A stretch of DNA of 9,622 nt from Thermoflexales bacterium (GCA_030834835.1 JAUQXD010000077.1:1-9622); one strand, 5' to 3'. Shown: positions 1 to 6,170, counted from the stretch's first letter. Numbers and translations: made by a program. Notes: a model not told the origin generated them from the letters alone.

Positions 1-1367
1 CCTTCGCCTTTGCGGGTGACCACGAACAGCGGCCGCTTTGGATCCGGCTCAATCTCCTGCCGCAACCGCCAGATGGCCGTATCGATCACATCCCGATATT
101 CATTGAGCAAGTCTTTGCTCTCCAGCCGGCCAGTGGGATACAGCGCCGGATAATAAGCCTTGTGATACAACTCGTCGCGCGTGCACACATGGCCCCGGTT
201 CCGATACAGATACTTGAGCAGCACCAATTCGACTTTGCGCTCGCGCAAATCGACCACCCGATGACCGGCGACAACTTCGTCGCTCGTCAGGTCAAGCGTC
301 AGGCGGGGCGGCTTGTCCGCTCGAATCTTTTGCCATTCGGCCGCGGTAATCGAATCGGACCGGCCAAGCCTGAGCCGCTGCAAGTAGTGCGCGACCAGCG
401 GCCGGGCCTGTTCCAGCCAGCCGCGCGGCGATTTGCCGCCCACGCGGCTGAGCCATTCGATGAGCTGATCATCCTGGCAAATGTCTGCCAGGCGCAGGGC
501 CCGGCCGGCGCTGGCCAACTTCAGCCGCGTTTCGACCACGAAGGTCAACTCGTCTCTTTGCCAGTGCAGGTAGTGCACGGCAATCCGGCGAGTACTCATC
601 GCGCCGGCCGCCGATAACGATTGCTCAAACTGAGCGGGAAAGATAAACTTGAACGCGAAGTGATCTGTCTCGAAAAGGTTTAACGTCGAGAGTAAGGCGA
701 TCAGGTTTTGAGACGGCGCAGGCCGATCGGCAAAAGATTCCGGCCCGACGAGTACGCAGGCGCCCGACAGGCCCAGCTCACCCAACCCTTTGACTAACTC
801 GACCTGCACGCCTTTGGCGGAAGCGCTATCCAGGAAACCGTTGAGTTTGTTCTTTGCCAGATCGCGCAGGGCGGCCTTGCCTGCCGCCGAAATCCCGACC
901 GACTGTTCGGCGATAGCGGAATCCAGTTCTTTGGCCAGCGAGGTGTGCGCCAGCCAACGGAGTGTGGCTTTAGCCCAATCTTTCGCCTGGCGATACCCGG
1001 CCGGCCATTGCGCCACATGCCTGATCAGCGCCATGGACAACTCGCGCAAAATCTGTTGCCAATCGGCCGCCACGGTGTCCGATGAAGCGGTTGCGCCGGT
1101 GCGCGATTCAGGCGTCCACTCACAGGCCAGCCGGGCCGGCGGTCGATCGAGCGGCATCACTTCGGCGCGCAGACAGGCATACAGGGCCGTCTTGCCGGAG
1201 CCGGCTGCACCAAACACCACCGCGGAACTCAGGCCCGCCATCAACTCAAAATCGGCCGGCGGCACATAGCACTCGGCCAGCCACGGCTCGCCTTCGGCGC
1301 GCAGCAGTTCGAAAGCGGCGAGGCCGGGAGTAGATGAATACACTGAGATAGTAGATGTTTTCGACAT
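1..1367 (-). CDS. P-loop ATPase with C-terminal OmpR/PhoB-type winged helix (3' end outside window)
   Basis: The reading frame is open from the ATG at 1367 to the left edge: 455 full codons and no stop, so the end of the protein lies outside. An in-frame TAA two codons upstream limits the start to this ATG or the adjoining GTG at 1370; no clear Shine-Dalgarno precedes it. Residues 52-60 are a Walker A loop (FGAAGSGKT). The strand where Walker B is expected (about 203-210, ACVLVGPES) lacks the usual acidic pair, so hydrolysis is uncertain. Residues 238-274 carry a KFIFP strand and an LHWQRDEL lid-like motif that match the ATPase at 2621-4126, suggesting paralogues. Residues about 355-456 fit a Trans_reg_C winged helix: a LRERKVELVLLKYLYRN helix, CTRDEL, a helix ending in IWRLRQEIEP, and a wing starting FVVTRKGEG. 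It is the last visible gene of the caspase operon. Inferred role: sensor or regulator ATPase that binds DNA or a partner. Family call good, function inferred. Confidence 0.85.
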   Translation of the reverse strand, partial: MSKTSTISVYSSTPGLAAFELLRAEGEPWLAECYVPPADFELMAGLSSAVVFGAAGSGKTALYACLRAEVMPLDRPPARLACEWTPESRTGATASSDTVAADWQQILRELSMALIRHVAQWPAGYRQAKDWAKATLRWLAHTSLAKELDSAIAEQSVGISAAGKAALRDLAKNKLNGFLDSASAKGVQVELVKGLGELGLSGACVLVGPESFADRPAPSQNLIALLSTLNLFETDHFAFKFIFPAQFEQSLSAAGAMSTRRIAVHYLHWQRDELTFVVETRLKLASAGRALRLADICQDDQLIEWLSRVGGKSPRGWLEQARPLVAHYLQRLRLGRSDSITAAEWQKIRADKPPRLTLDLTSDEVVAGHRVVDLRERKVELVLLKYLYRNRGHVCTRDELYHKAYYPALYPTGRLESKDLLNEYRDVIDTAIWRLRQEIEPDPKRPLFVVTRKGE

Positions 1368-1427
1368 CACCGGTTAGGCGACATATCAAGAAGATTTATT
1401 GTCGTAATCATAAGCCGCTGATTGCAT

Positions 1428-1481
1428 CTAGCCCGCGAGAGCGTACGTGTCAGCATTGGATAGATCGAAATCGTCGTTCAA
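1428..1481 (-). CDS. Possible 17-aa mini-ORF or displaced C-terminus of the upstream ATPase
   Basis: This is a short acidic reading frame (TTG start; peptide starting MNDDFDLSNADTY and ending ALAG) in the 124-base gap between two ATPase genes. An AAGGAGAGG Shine-Dalgarno (1487-1495) lies 5 bases before the TTG, and it overlaps the stop codon of the upstream ATPase. Read further upstream, the same frame continues as LLKIEGEVELNDDFDLS, so this could instead be the true C-terminus of that ATPase, reached by a frameshift near 1500. A second tiny frame (29 codons, from the ATG at 1457) ends in TGA sharing one base with the ATG at 1367, which could couple translation. None of these is established; the good ribosome-binding site is the only firm signal. 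Confidence 0.2.
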   Translation of the reverse strand: MNDDFDLSNADTYALAG

Positions 1482-1494
1482 CTCGACCTCTCCT

Positions 1495-2628
1495 TCAATT
1501 TTCAACAGACTGTTGAAGCACGTCGGCATGATAGGCTGCTTCAGCCACCCATTCCTCCCGCGACCTGGAATATCGCTCGGCCCACTCGGTATACAGTCGA
1601 TACGCCCGCAAGTGCAACCGGCGCCACTGCGCCTCTTCCTTCGCACGCAGGGCATTCTCCAGAATCGGCCGCAGGGCCGCGTCGATGACGTAACCGCGTT
1701 TGTCACCATTCCAGTGCACCAGATCGGTGGACACGAGTTCCTTACGGGCTACGACGCATGCCTCGATATCCCATGCCAGATCACCTAGCGCGTTGAGATA
1801 CTCAGTGAACATGACCTGCATTCGCAGCTCGTCAAAGGCGCGCAGCACACACAAGGCTTCAAACCGCCGGCGATAAGGCGCGGCCCGCCCCAGCAACGCC
1901 TCGATCACATCGGGCGCTGGATTGGTCGGGCCGGCGACGATCTCCTGCCCGAACAGCAGGTTAGCCAGCGGGATGCCATTGCTGCGCTGCTGGATTTCGG
2001 TCACAAACCCGGCCGCACCGGGTACCTGGCGCTGCAACTGCTCATGCGTGTGGTCAGGTGCAAATCGTTGCAGTCGCGCCGAGGCGTGACGGAGCGCGAG
2101 TGTAATCCAGTTATGCCCCCGGCCTCGTTCAACAAGCACCAGCAGCGCATTGGGGCGAGTGGTCAGCAGCGACAAACAGCGGCTATCCAGCATATCCAAA
2201 AAGTCTTTGTCGGCCTCATCGATGTGATCGACCAATACAACGACTAATGTTTCCGGATGTGAATCCAAATCTAAGACTAGTCGGTCTGTCGCATCTTTTA
2301 ACGATGGGGTAGAGCTAATGTGGCCTAATGCCTCGACGATATTTCGTATAGAATGCTCCGGCAGCTGACCAACATATTTGCCTAAATCAAGATATGAAGC
2401 CACAATGCGATCTTCACCTTGCAGTCGCCACGCAGCTTCTTGCAACAACCACGATTTACCCATACCACGCTCAGCATTAAATTTCACCACTCGCTGCTGC
2501 TCGGGCGGATTGGGTGGACACGGGAGATTGTCGCGCATCCGTTTCGCCTTATCGACGATCAGAGCGAGTTCGGCTTCACGGTTGACGAACGAATCGTGGT
2601 GATAGGTCAGGCCGTGATGGTTAGCCAT
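1495..2628 (-). CDS. AAA/Orc-Cdc6/STAND-like P-loop ATPase
   Basis: A 377-aa protein. The ATG at 2628 is preferred over an in-frame GTG at 2649 because AGGGAAAGGG lies directly upstream of it. Residues 14-20 (FVNREAE) resemble the 'F.gRe.E' opening common to Orc/Cdc6 and STAND ATPases. Walker A is at 52-59 (AERGMGKS) and a complete Walker B at 129-138 (VVVLVDHIDE), so this is the one ATPase of the cluster with both canonical motifs. A sensor-1-like strand follows at 160-171 (LLVLVERGRG), then a lid region near 185-225. From about 250 the protein is helical, with a winged-helix-like part (RRRFEALCVLRAF) and a Trp/Tyr-rich helical tail (335-370) that may be TPR-like. The start overlaps the end of the preceding ATPase gene by 8 bases, implying translational coupling. 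Probable role: ATP-driven switch or oligomerising sensor in a caspase-based conflict system; the ligand cannot be read from sequence. Confidence 0.85.
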   Translation of the reverse strand: MANHHGLTYHHDSFVNREAELALIVDKAKRMRDNLPCPPNPPEQQRVVKFNAERGMGKSWLLQEAAWRLQGEDRIVASYLDLGKYVGQLPEHSIRNIVEALGHISSTPSLKDATDRLVLDLDSHPETLVVVLVDHIDEADKDFLDMLDSRCLSLLTTRPNALLVLVERGRGHNWITLALRHASARLQRFAPDHTHEQLQRQVPGAAGFVTEIQQRSNGIPLANLLFGQEIVAGPTNPAPDVIEALLGRAAPYRRRFEALCVLRAFDELRMQVMFTEYLNALGDLAWDIEACVVARKELVSTDLVHWNGDKRGYVIDAALRPILENALRAKEEAQWRRLHLRAYRLYTEWAERYSRSREEWVAEAAYHADVLQQSVEN

Positions 2629-4126
2629 CGCCCTTTCCCTCGTCTTCACGTCTCTTATTGGCGCTCAAAACCCATTCTACCTCATCAGCTGAAATCATTG
2701 ACTTATCTGGCATGAACTGTGCATGACGATATAGAAGATGATTGCCCATTCGTACGAGTTGACGCGGGGGGGATGGCGCAAGAAGCGCGGCCCGCACAAA
2801 CTGGGTTTCTATGTCGCCTGGCACATCCGGGCCACACACAGTCAGGAGGCCCTCCCCACCAGCCCGCCCAAACCGATTGCCTAACATTTGGATGAGGCTT
2901 TGCTCATTCCAGACCAGCGATATAAGATTGAAGCCGGCATTAAATCCGGTGAGAGACATGGCCGACCTGCGCAACGCTGCCGGAACAAATGCTTTTAGAT
3001 AAACGCCAGAAGCGGCCAATGGCACAGCCAGATCAGCCAATGTGTGAAAGCTACCGATAACCGCATCGGTCGCCTGGCTATCTTTTACATCGACCAGCGC
3101 ATAGATATGCTGAAACCCGAAGGGAATTGCGCCAGCCAGTAAATCAAGCCAGCCCGCCTCACCCAGTCGATCGGCCGGACAAACAGCCTGGAGGTGTTCC
3201 ACCATTGGCATCAACCGCCGATACGCGGGGTCTGGCGCAACTCGCCGCAATTCACTCACCAGTACTTCTTTCGAACCTGCACAGGTCAACAACAATGCGC
3301 CCATCGCCTCACGTTGTTGGCTGGTCGGTAAATCCAACCAGCCACGCGGTCGCACTGCCAGAAGCCTAAGCACAGCACGCGCCACGGCGCGCGCGAGTGC
3401 TTCGAGATAGCGGCATGCAGCATCTCTAGACCTGGGGGCAAATGGAACGGAACAATAGGCGGGCAACACGCCAGACTCCCTTGGGGCTTCCGGAGGGTCA
3501 TCACATTCATGTGCTAACAGGAAGGCCGTCGCCGTTCGCCCGCTGCCCGGCTCGCCCAATATCAACGCCGGGCGTAGGCCGCGGATCAAGTCAACATGAT
3601 CAAATACGGCATAGTCTGGTAGACGATCGTCTAGCTCTGAATGCTCAGGGCCAAACGGATTGAATTGCAGATCAACCGTATGTAACCAATCGCTCAGCGG
3701 CGAAGGATCAGTAGGACGTGGTTTCGACCACAGCTTAAGCCATCGAGGGCGCCGCTGGCGGAGATTCCGCAATTGAGTTGCGTACTGTCTGGCCTCGGCG
3801 GCTGTATTCGCATCTTCGATAAGCCGGTCTAGCGGCTCCACGAACACGATCTCCTCGAGAACCTCGCGCCCTTCGTCGGTCTGGCCGAGATGCTCAAAGA
3901 CATCGCGCACATAGCGGGCATGCCCGGCGAGATCGGCCAGTGCCGGGATAATAATCGCGCGCTGATCGTCGCTACCGTAATGATGCAAAACATTAACCAA
4001 CGCCGACACAATGCCAACAGACACATGCGCCCCAAGCCACGTGTGGCCGTTGCCCGCCTCGCGTGCCTGGGAAAACTCAATAACAAGAGGCCAATCCTGC
4101 ATCAGAGAGTCGCTGGAGTTAGCCAT
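2621..4126 (-). CDS. Divergent P-loop ATPase with GR-type Walker A and N-terminal helical domain
   Basis: A 501-aa protein. Residues 1-125 form a predicted all-helical region with no motif I can name; from its position it could be an effector-associated adaptor domain that binds the caspase or EACC1. Residues 153-190 contain an NPFGPEHSELD segment leading into a P-loop, a pattern I associate with Chloroflexota cluster ATPases. The Walker A is GEPGSGRT (191-198), with Arg in place of the catalytic Lys. A Walker-B-like strand follows at 341-349 (IYALVDVKD), with one Asp and no Glu after it. Residues 377-420 have LKAFVP and LVWNEQSLIQML, matching the same elements of the winged-helix ATPase at 1-1367. 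The gene overlaps the caspase stop by 8 bases and lacks a strong ribosome-binding site of its own, so it is probably translated by coupling. It likely binds nucleotide but may hydrolyse it poorly. Inferred role: inactive or slow partner subunit in the sensing complex. Confidence 0.85.
   Translation of the reverse strand: MANSSDSLMQDWPLVIEFSQAREAGNGHTWLGAHVSVGIVSALVNVLHHYGSDDQRAIIIPALADLAGHARYVRDVFEHLGQTDEGREVLEEIVFVEPLDRLIEDANTAAEARQYATQLRNLRQRRPRWLKLWSKPRPTDPSPLSDWLHTVDLQFNPFGPEHSELDDRLPDYAVFDHVDLIRGLRPALILGEPGSGRTATAFLLAHECDDPPEAPRESGVLPAYCSVPFAPRSRDAACRYLEALARAVARAVLRLLAVRPRGWLDLPTSQQREAMGALLLTCAGSKEVLVSELRRVAPDPAYRRLMPMVEHLQAVCPADRLGEAGWLDLLAGAIPFGFQHIYALVDVKDSQATDAVIGSFHTLADLAVPLAASGVYLKAFVPAALRRSAMSLTGFNAGFNLISLVWNEQSLIQMLGNRFGRAGGEGLLTVCGPDVPGDIETQFVRAALLAPSPPRQLVRMGNHLLYRHAQFMPDKSMISADEVEWVLSANKRREDEGKGDG
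2631..2640 (-). promoter_or_regulatory. Ribosome binding site deciding the start at 2628
   Basis: On the minus strand AGGGAAAGGG lies 2 bases before the ATG at 2628, with its AGGG core about 8 bases away. It sits between the GTG at 2649 and this ATG, so it favours the shorter protein that starts MANHHG. Confidence 0.6.
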
Positions 4127-5192
4127 TGAATCGTCTCATCAGTTCTGTAACAGAAGTTGCGCGAGCGAAATTCTTCTTGCCAAACCATTCGGCTGCTTCG
4201 CTCATCAGGGGCGAGCGCCAATCGAACTCTTTGATCTTGGCCTTAACAGCATCGAGCTGTGCCTGTATCTCGCTGATATTCAACTCTTTGCGCAGTTCAA
4301 TCTTCCTCGCCAGATCGTCATATTGCTTAACGGCTTCACCTGGTTGCCGCTCCGCTAGCAGCAGAAGTTGGGCAATCTGCTCCAGCAGTGCTTGTTGCTC
4401 TTTCGCTTCAATTGTCATTAGACTGAACTTTGCCGTGGGTTGAGGATTCCTGGCGATGACGATGTCCCCCTGCTGCCCATACGTCCACTTGAGGGGTGTT
4501 TGTTCAGGCCGAACGCTGATTACCTGCTGGTAAGTGTAACTGTACAATTCATCCAGGGTAATCAATCCATCGCCATTGGCATCGGCCTCGCCACGTAGCC
4601 CTTTGATAAGCCAATGCGTAAAAACGGAGTTCTCGATTGGCCCAAGCGCAGCCGAATCTTCCCACGCATAGTGGATTGAGTCCGTTGCGGTAAGCACGGC
4701 TCTGCCCCGACCGTTTCCGACAAAGGCCGCTTCGACATTGGCAGTTTTCGGGTTTTCACCTCGTGTTCCTCTGGGAAACGCACCGGCAAAGCAACAATCC
4801 AGAATTAACACCGTCTGCCGCGAGCCGCTATCATCCACCAATTGCGTAATGAAACTGGACGGGATCGCCGTGCCTTTTGGCAGGGCCTTCTCGGTATTCT
4901 TGGCCGCCAGATATAAGCGACCCGGATTGTCCGTCAGGCCATGACTGGAAAAATACAGCAACGCCATACCACTGCGCTCTTTGCCGACTCGTTCGAAGAA
5001 ACGTGCAACCTCTTTGTAGACTACTGCGAAAGGCTGGTTGACAAGCGGCGTTACCTCATCAAAGCCGCCCCGTTCCTGATCGCGCAACACGCTAACCAGA
5101 CCATCGACGTCCGCCTCGGGTTTGTCGAGTTTCGGTATAGCCTTATCGTCAAATTCGCTATTGCCGATGATCAGCGCAAATTTCCGGTTCAT
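4119..5192 (-). CDS. Caspase-family (C14/metacaspase-like) cysteine protease with EF-hand loop and helical tail
   Basis: A 357-aa protein, probable effector of the operon. The caspase fold starts at the N-terminus with a typical first strand (FALIIGNSEFDD, 5-16). The catalytic His is H84 in ALLYFSSHG, and the catalytic Cys is probably C134 in VLILDCCFAGAF (C133 precedes it, as in 'DxC' metacaspase motifs). Residues 204-215 (DANGDGLITLDE) fit an EF-hand loop with Asp/Asn/Asp/Thr/Glu in the calcium-ligand positions, placed in the p10-like half where caspase-family proteins often show a looser 'GD.dG..t..EL' element. Residues 258-325 are strongly helical and coiled-coil-like, followed by a conserved-looking tail (DWRSPLMSEAAEWF). 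There is no signal peptide, so it is cytoplasmic. The ATG at 5192 follows GGGAATGAC; the gene lies 59 bases after the EACC1-like gene and overlaps the next ATPase by 8. It should cleave after specific residues, but the preference cannot be read here. Predicted trigger of cell death or growth arrest. Confidence 0.93.
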   Translation of the reverse strand: MNRKFALIIGNSEFDDKAIPKLDKPEADVDGLVSVLRDQERGGFDEVTPLVNQPFAVVYKEVARFFERVGKERSGMALLYFSSHGLTDNPGRLYLAAKNTEKALPKGTAIPSSFITQLVDDSGSRQTVLILDCCFAGAFPRGTRGENPKTANVEAAFVGNGRGRAVLTATDSIHYAWEDSAALGPIENSVFTHWLIKGLRGEADANGDGLITLDELYSYTYQQVISVRPEQTPLKWTYGQQGDIVIARNPQPTAKFSLMTIEAKEQQALLEQIAQLLLLAERQPGEAVKQYDDLARKIELRKELNISEIQAQLDAVKAKIKEFDWRSPLMSEAAEWFGKKNFARATSVTELMRRFNG

Positions 5193-5251
5193 GTCATTCC
5201 CGCTTTGGTTCGGCGATCCGAATCAGCATTCAATAATGCCGGGCAATACGC

Positions 5252-5659
5252 TTACTTCTTCTTCAAGAGCAGGTCGGTCAGCATCTCGACCTCGCTCTTA
5301 AGTTCCGATCGGGACATTGATTTGACCGGACGCTCGATCTCGATAGATCGATCACCGCGTTGAAGTTTTATCTTCACTACCGAATCTTCTTTGCGAATCA
5401 CCAGCGCCTGTAGAAACTCGATTAGTTTAGGCAAAACCGCCGGCAAGACAACGATAGCCAGCGCGCCGAGTGTTACCGGATCAACCACCTTTGCACCAGC
5501 TGGCGTTGATACCTGTCCCACCAGGTCAACTGATTCAACATCAATCGCTTGCATCTCAGACAATAACTGACGTGTAAGGCGATCCAACTCTTCTGCGCCG
5601 GTATCTCGGCCCGCATCGACAAATAGGTTCAAATGGACAGGCTCGGCCTCGGTTGTCAT
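5252..5659 (-). CDS. EACC1-like small accessory protein (effector-associated constant component)
   Basis: A 135-aa protein and first gene of the operon. I chose the ATG at 5659 because AAAGGAG lies 8 bases upstream and the promoter (-10 at 5695-5702) overlaps any longer reading frame. The layout is an N-terminal alpha/beta part (VHLNLFVDAG, then an amphipathic helix, 22-38), a glycine-containing hydrophobic segment at 60-88 (starting DPVTLGALAIVVLPAVL), a basic beta hairpin (RKEDSVVKIKLQ...RSIEIERP, 89-111), and a charged helix ending in LLLKKK. This order fits EACC1, described by the Aravind group as a constant partner of bacterial caspase and other effector modules with EAD-STAND NTPases. 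That call is from memory of the family pattern, without an alignment. The hydrophobic segment could be a membrane hairpin or a buried core helix pair. Likely role: scaffold linking the caspase to the ATPases, possibly at the membrane. Confidence 0.7.
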   Translation of the reverse strand: MTTEAEPVHLNLFVDAGRDTGAEELDRLTRQLLSEMQAIDVESVDLVGQVSTPAGAKVVDPVTLGALAIVVLPAVLPKLIEFLQALVIRKEDSVVKIKLQRGDRSIEIERPVKSMSRSELKSEVEMLTDLLLKKK

Positions 5660-5667
5660 CGTAATGG

Positions 5668-5674
5668 CTCCTTT
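5668..5674 (-). promoter_or_regulatory. Strong ribosome binding site of the EACC1-like gene
   Basis: AAAGGAG on the minus strand, 8 bases before the ATG at 5659, fixes the start of the first operon gene and rejects the upstream in-frame ATGs at 5707 and 5830. Confidence 0.75.
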
Positions 5675-5694
5675 GGAGTAAGAACTCGTTTTGG

Positions 5695-5724
5695 ATTGTA
5701 TACTCATCGCCAGGCCTTTGTCAA
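5695..5724 (-). promoter_or_regulatory. Sigma70-type promoter of the caspase operon
   Basis: On the minus strand a perfect -35 box TTGACA (5719-5724) is followed by TATACAAT (5695-5702). This can be read as TATACA with a 16-base spacer or TACAAT (5 of 6 matches) with an 18-base spacer. Transcription would start near 5688, giving a leader of about 30 bases that holds the AAAGGAG ribosome-binding site. A promoter this close to consensus suggests the system is expressed constitutively and controlled after translation, or is repressed by a bound factor. A weak TGTC/GACA dyad overlaps the -35 box, too short to call an operator. Confidence 0.75.
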
Positions 5725-6143
5725 CTTGCGTGAGACACCTGTAAGATGACTGCCAGCCGCGTGTGTTCCTCAGCAAAGTCAAGCGCCATGTCGGCCGCCT
5801 CGATCGGCGGTATGATGCAGCCATACTCAATCTTAACTATCGCAACGACTCACGCCGTTGGACCAGTCGCTCTTGAGGTGAGCCAACGTCAGGTACGGCG
5901 CTAGCGTTGGAAGGAGGCCCTATCGAACGTTTATGACAACAGTCGAACCCGGCGAGCCGCATATAGAACGGAAGGAGCTGGCTTATCGAAGCACATGACA
6001 TCGGACCAACGGACACAGCCGTACATCCATCAGGAGGTGATGACTCTACACACAACCAATTCGATACTAGATCATCAACCAGCCGGAGACAGGCCTATAC
6101 CTTGAAACCAACTCGTCAATCAAACCGAAAAGTCAAATTGAGA
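5725..6143. other. Gene-poor intergenic stretch upstream of the caspase operon
   Basis: I see no convincing gene here. A minus-strand frame ending at 5721 reads EAADMALDFAEEHTRL with natural amino acid composition, but only 22 codons follow its single ATG, its stop overlaps the -35 box, and an in-frame TGA closes it upstream; it may be a gene remnant. A CCGCC/GGCGG inverted repeat lies at 5795-5810. Two imperfect direct repeats occupy 5909-6031. Two tiny plus-strand frames (5933-5998, 21 aa; 5995-6105, 36 aa) overlap by ATGA, but neither resembles a known protein. Confidence 0.5.
5909..6031 (+). repeat. Two imperfect ~62-bp direct repeats with SD-like and ATG motifs
   Basis: Units at 5909-5969 and 5970-6031 both start GGAAGGAG, then have TATCGAA 5-6 bases later, then ATGACA 4-5 bases after that. 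Similarity is weaker further on, though AAC and AGCCG stay aligned. By eye about 60% of positions match with one small indel. A partial third start (AGGAGG plus ATGAC) follows at 6032-6044. The repeats could be a decayed minisatellite, a duplicated regulatory leader, or part of a short RNA ending at the hairpin at 6144-6170. Confidence 0.45.
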
Positions 6144-6170
6144 CGAAGCCCCGATAAAGTCGGGGCTTCG
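6144..6170. terminator. Intrinsic terminator hairpin, possibly bidirectional
   Basis: CGAAGCCCCGA and TCGGGGCTTCG form a perfect 11-bp stem around a 5-base loop (TAAAG). On the plus strand ATTTTG follows at once; on the minus strand the run is weaker (TCTCAATTTGACTTTT). It lies 57 bases beyond the stop of the minus-strand hydrolase gene and so probably ends that transcript. The better U-tract faces the plus strand, which leaves room for a short plus-strand transcript from the repeat region. Confidence 0.85.

Noticed and set aside
162..1269. Plus-strand frames at 162-617 and 790-1269, and minus-strand frame at 794-1018
   Set aside because: They are shadows of the open minus-strand winged-helix ATPase frame, which carries a Walker A loop and recognisable domains and is simply cut off by the window edge.
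2628..2649. GTG at 2649 as the start of the middle ATPase
   Set aside because: The ribosome-binding site lies between it and the ATG at 2628, and the ATG also gives the same 8-base overlap as the other ATPase gene.
5252..5830. Longer 192-aa version of the EACC1-like protein
   Set aside because: The extension is low-quality sequence, is crossed by the promoter, and the ATG at 5659 has a strong ribosome-binding site.
5837..6055. Minus-strand frame of 72 codons in the intergenic region
   Set aside because: Unnatural composition (Cys/Ser/Pro-rich), no ribosome-binding site, and it overlaps the repeat units.
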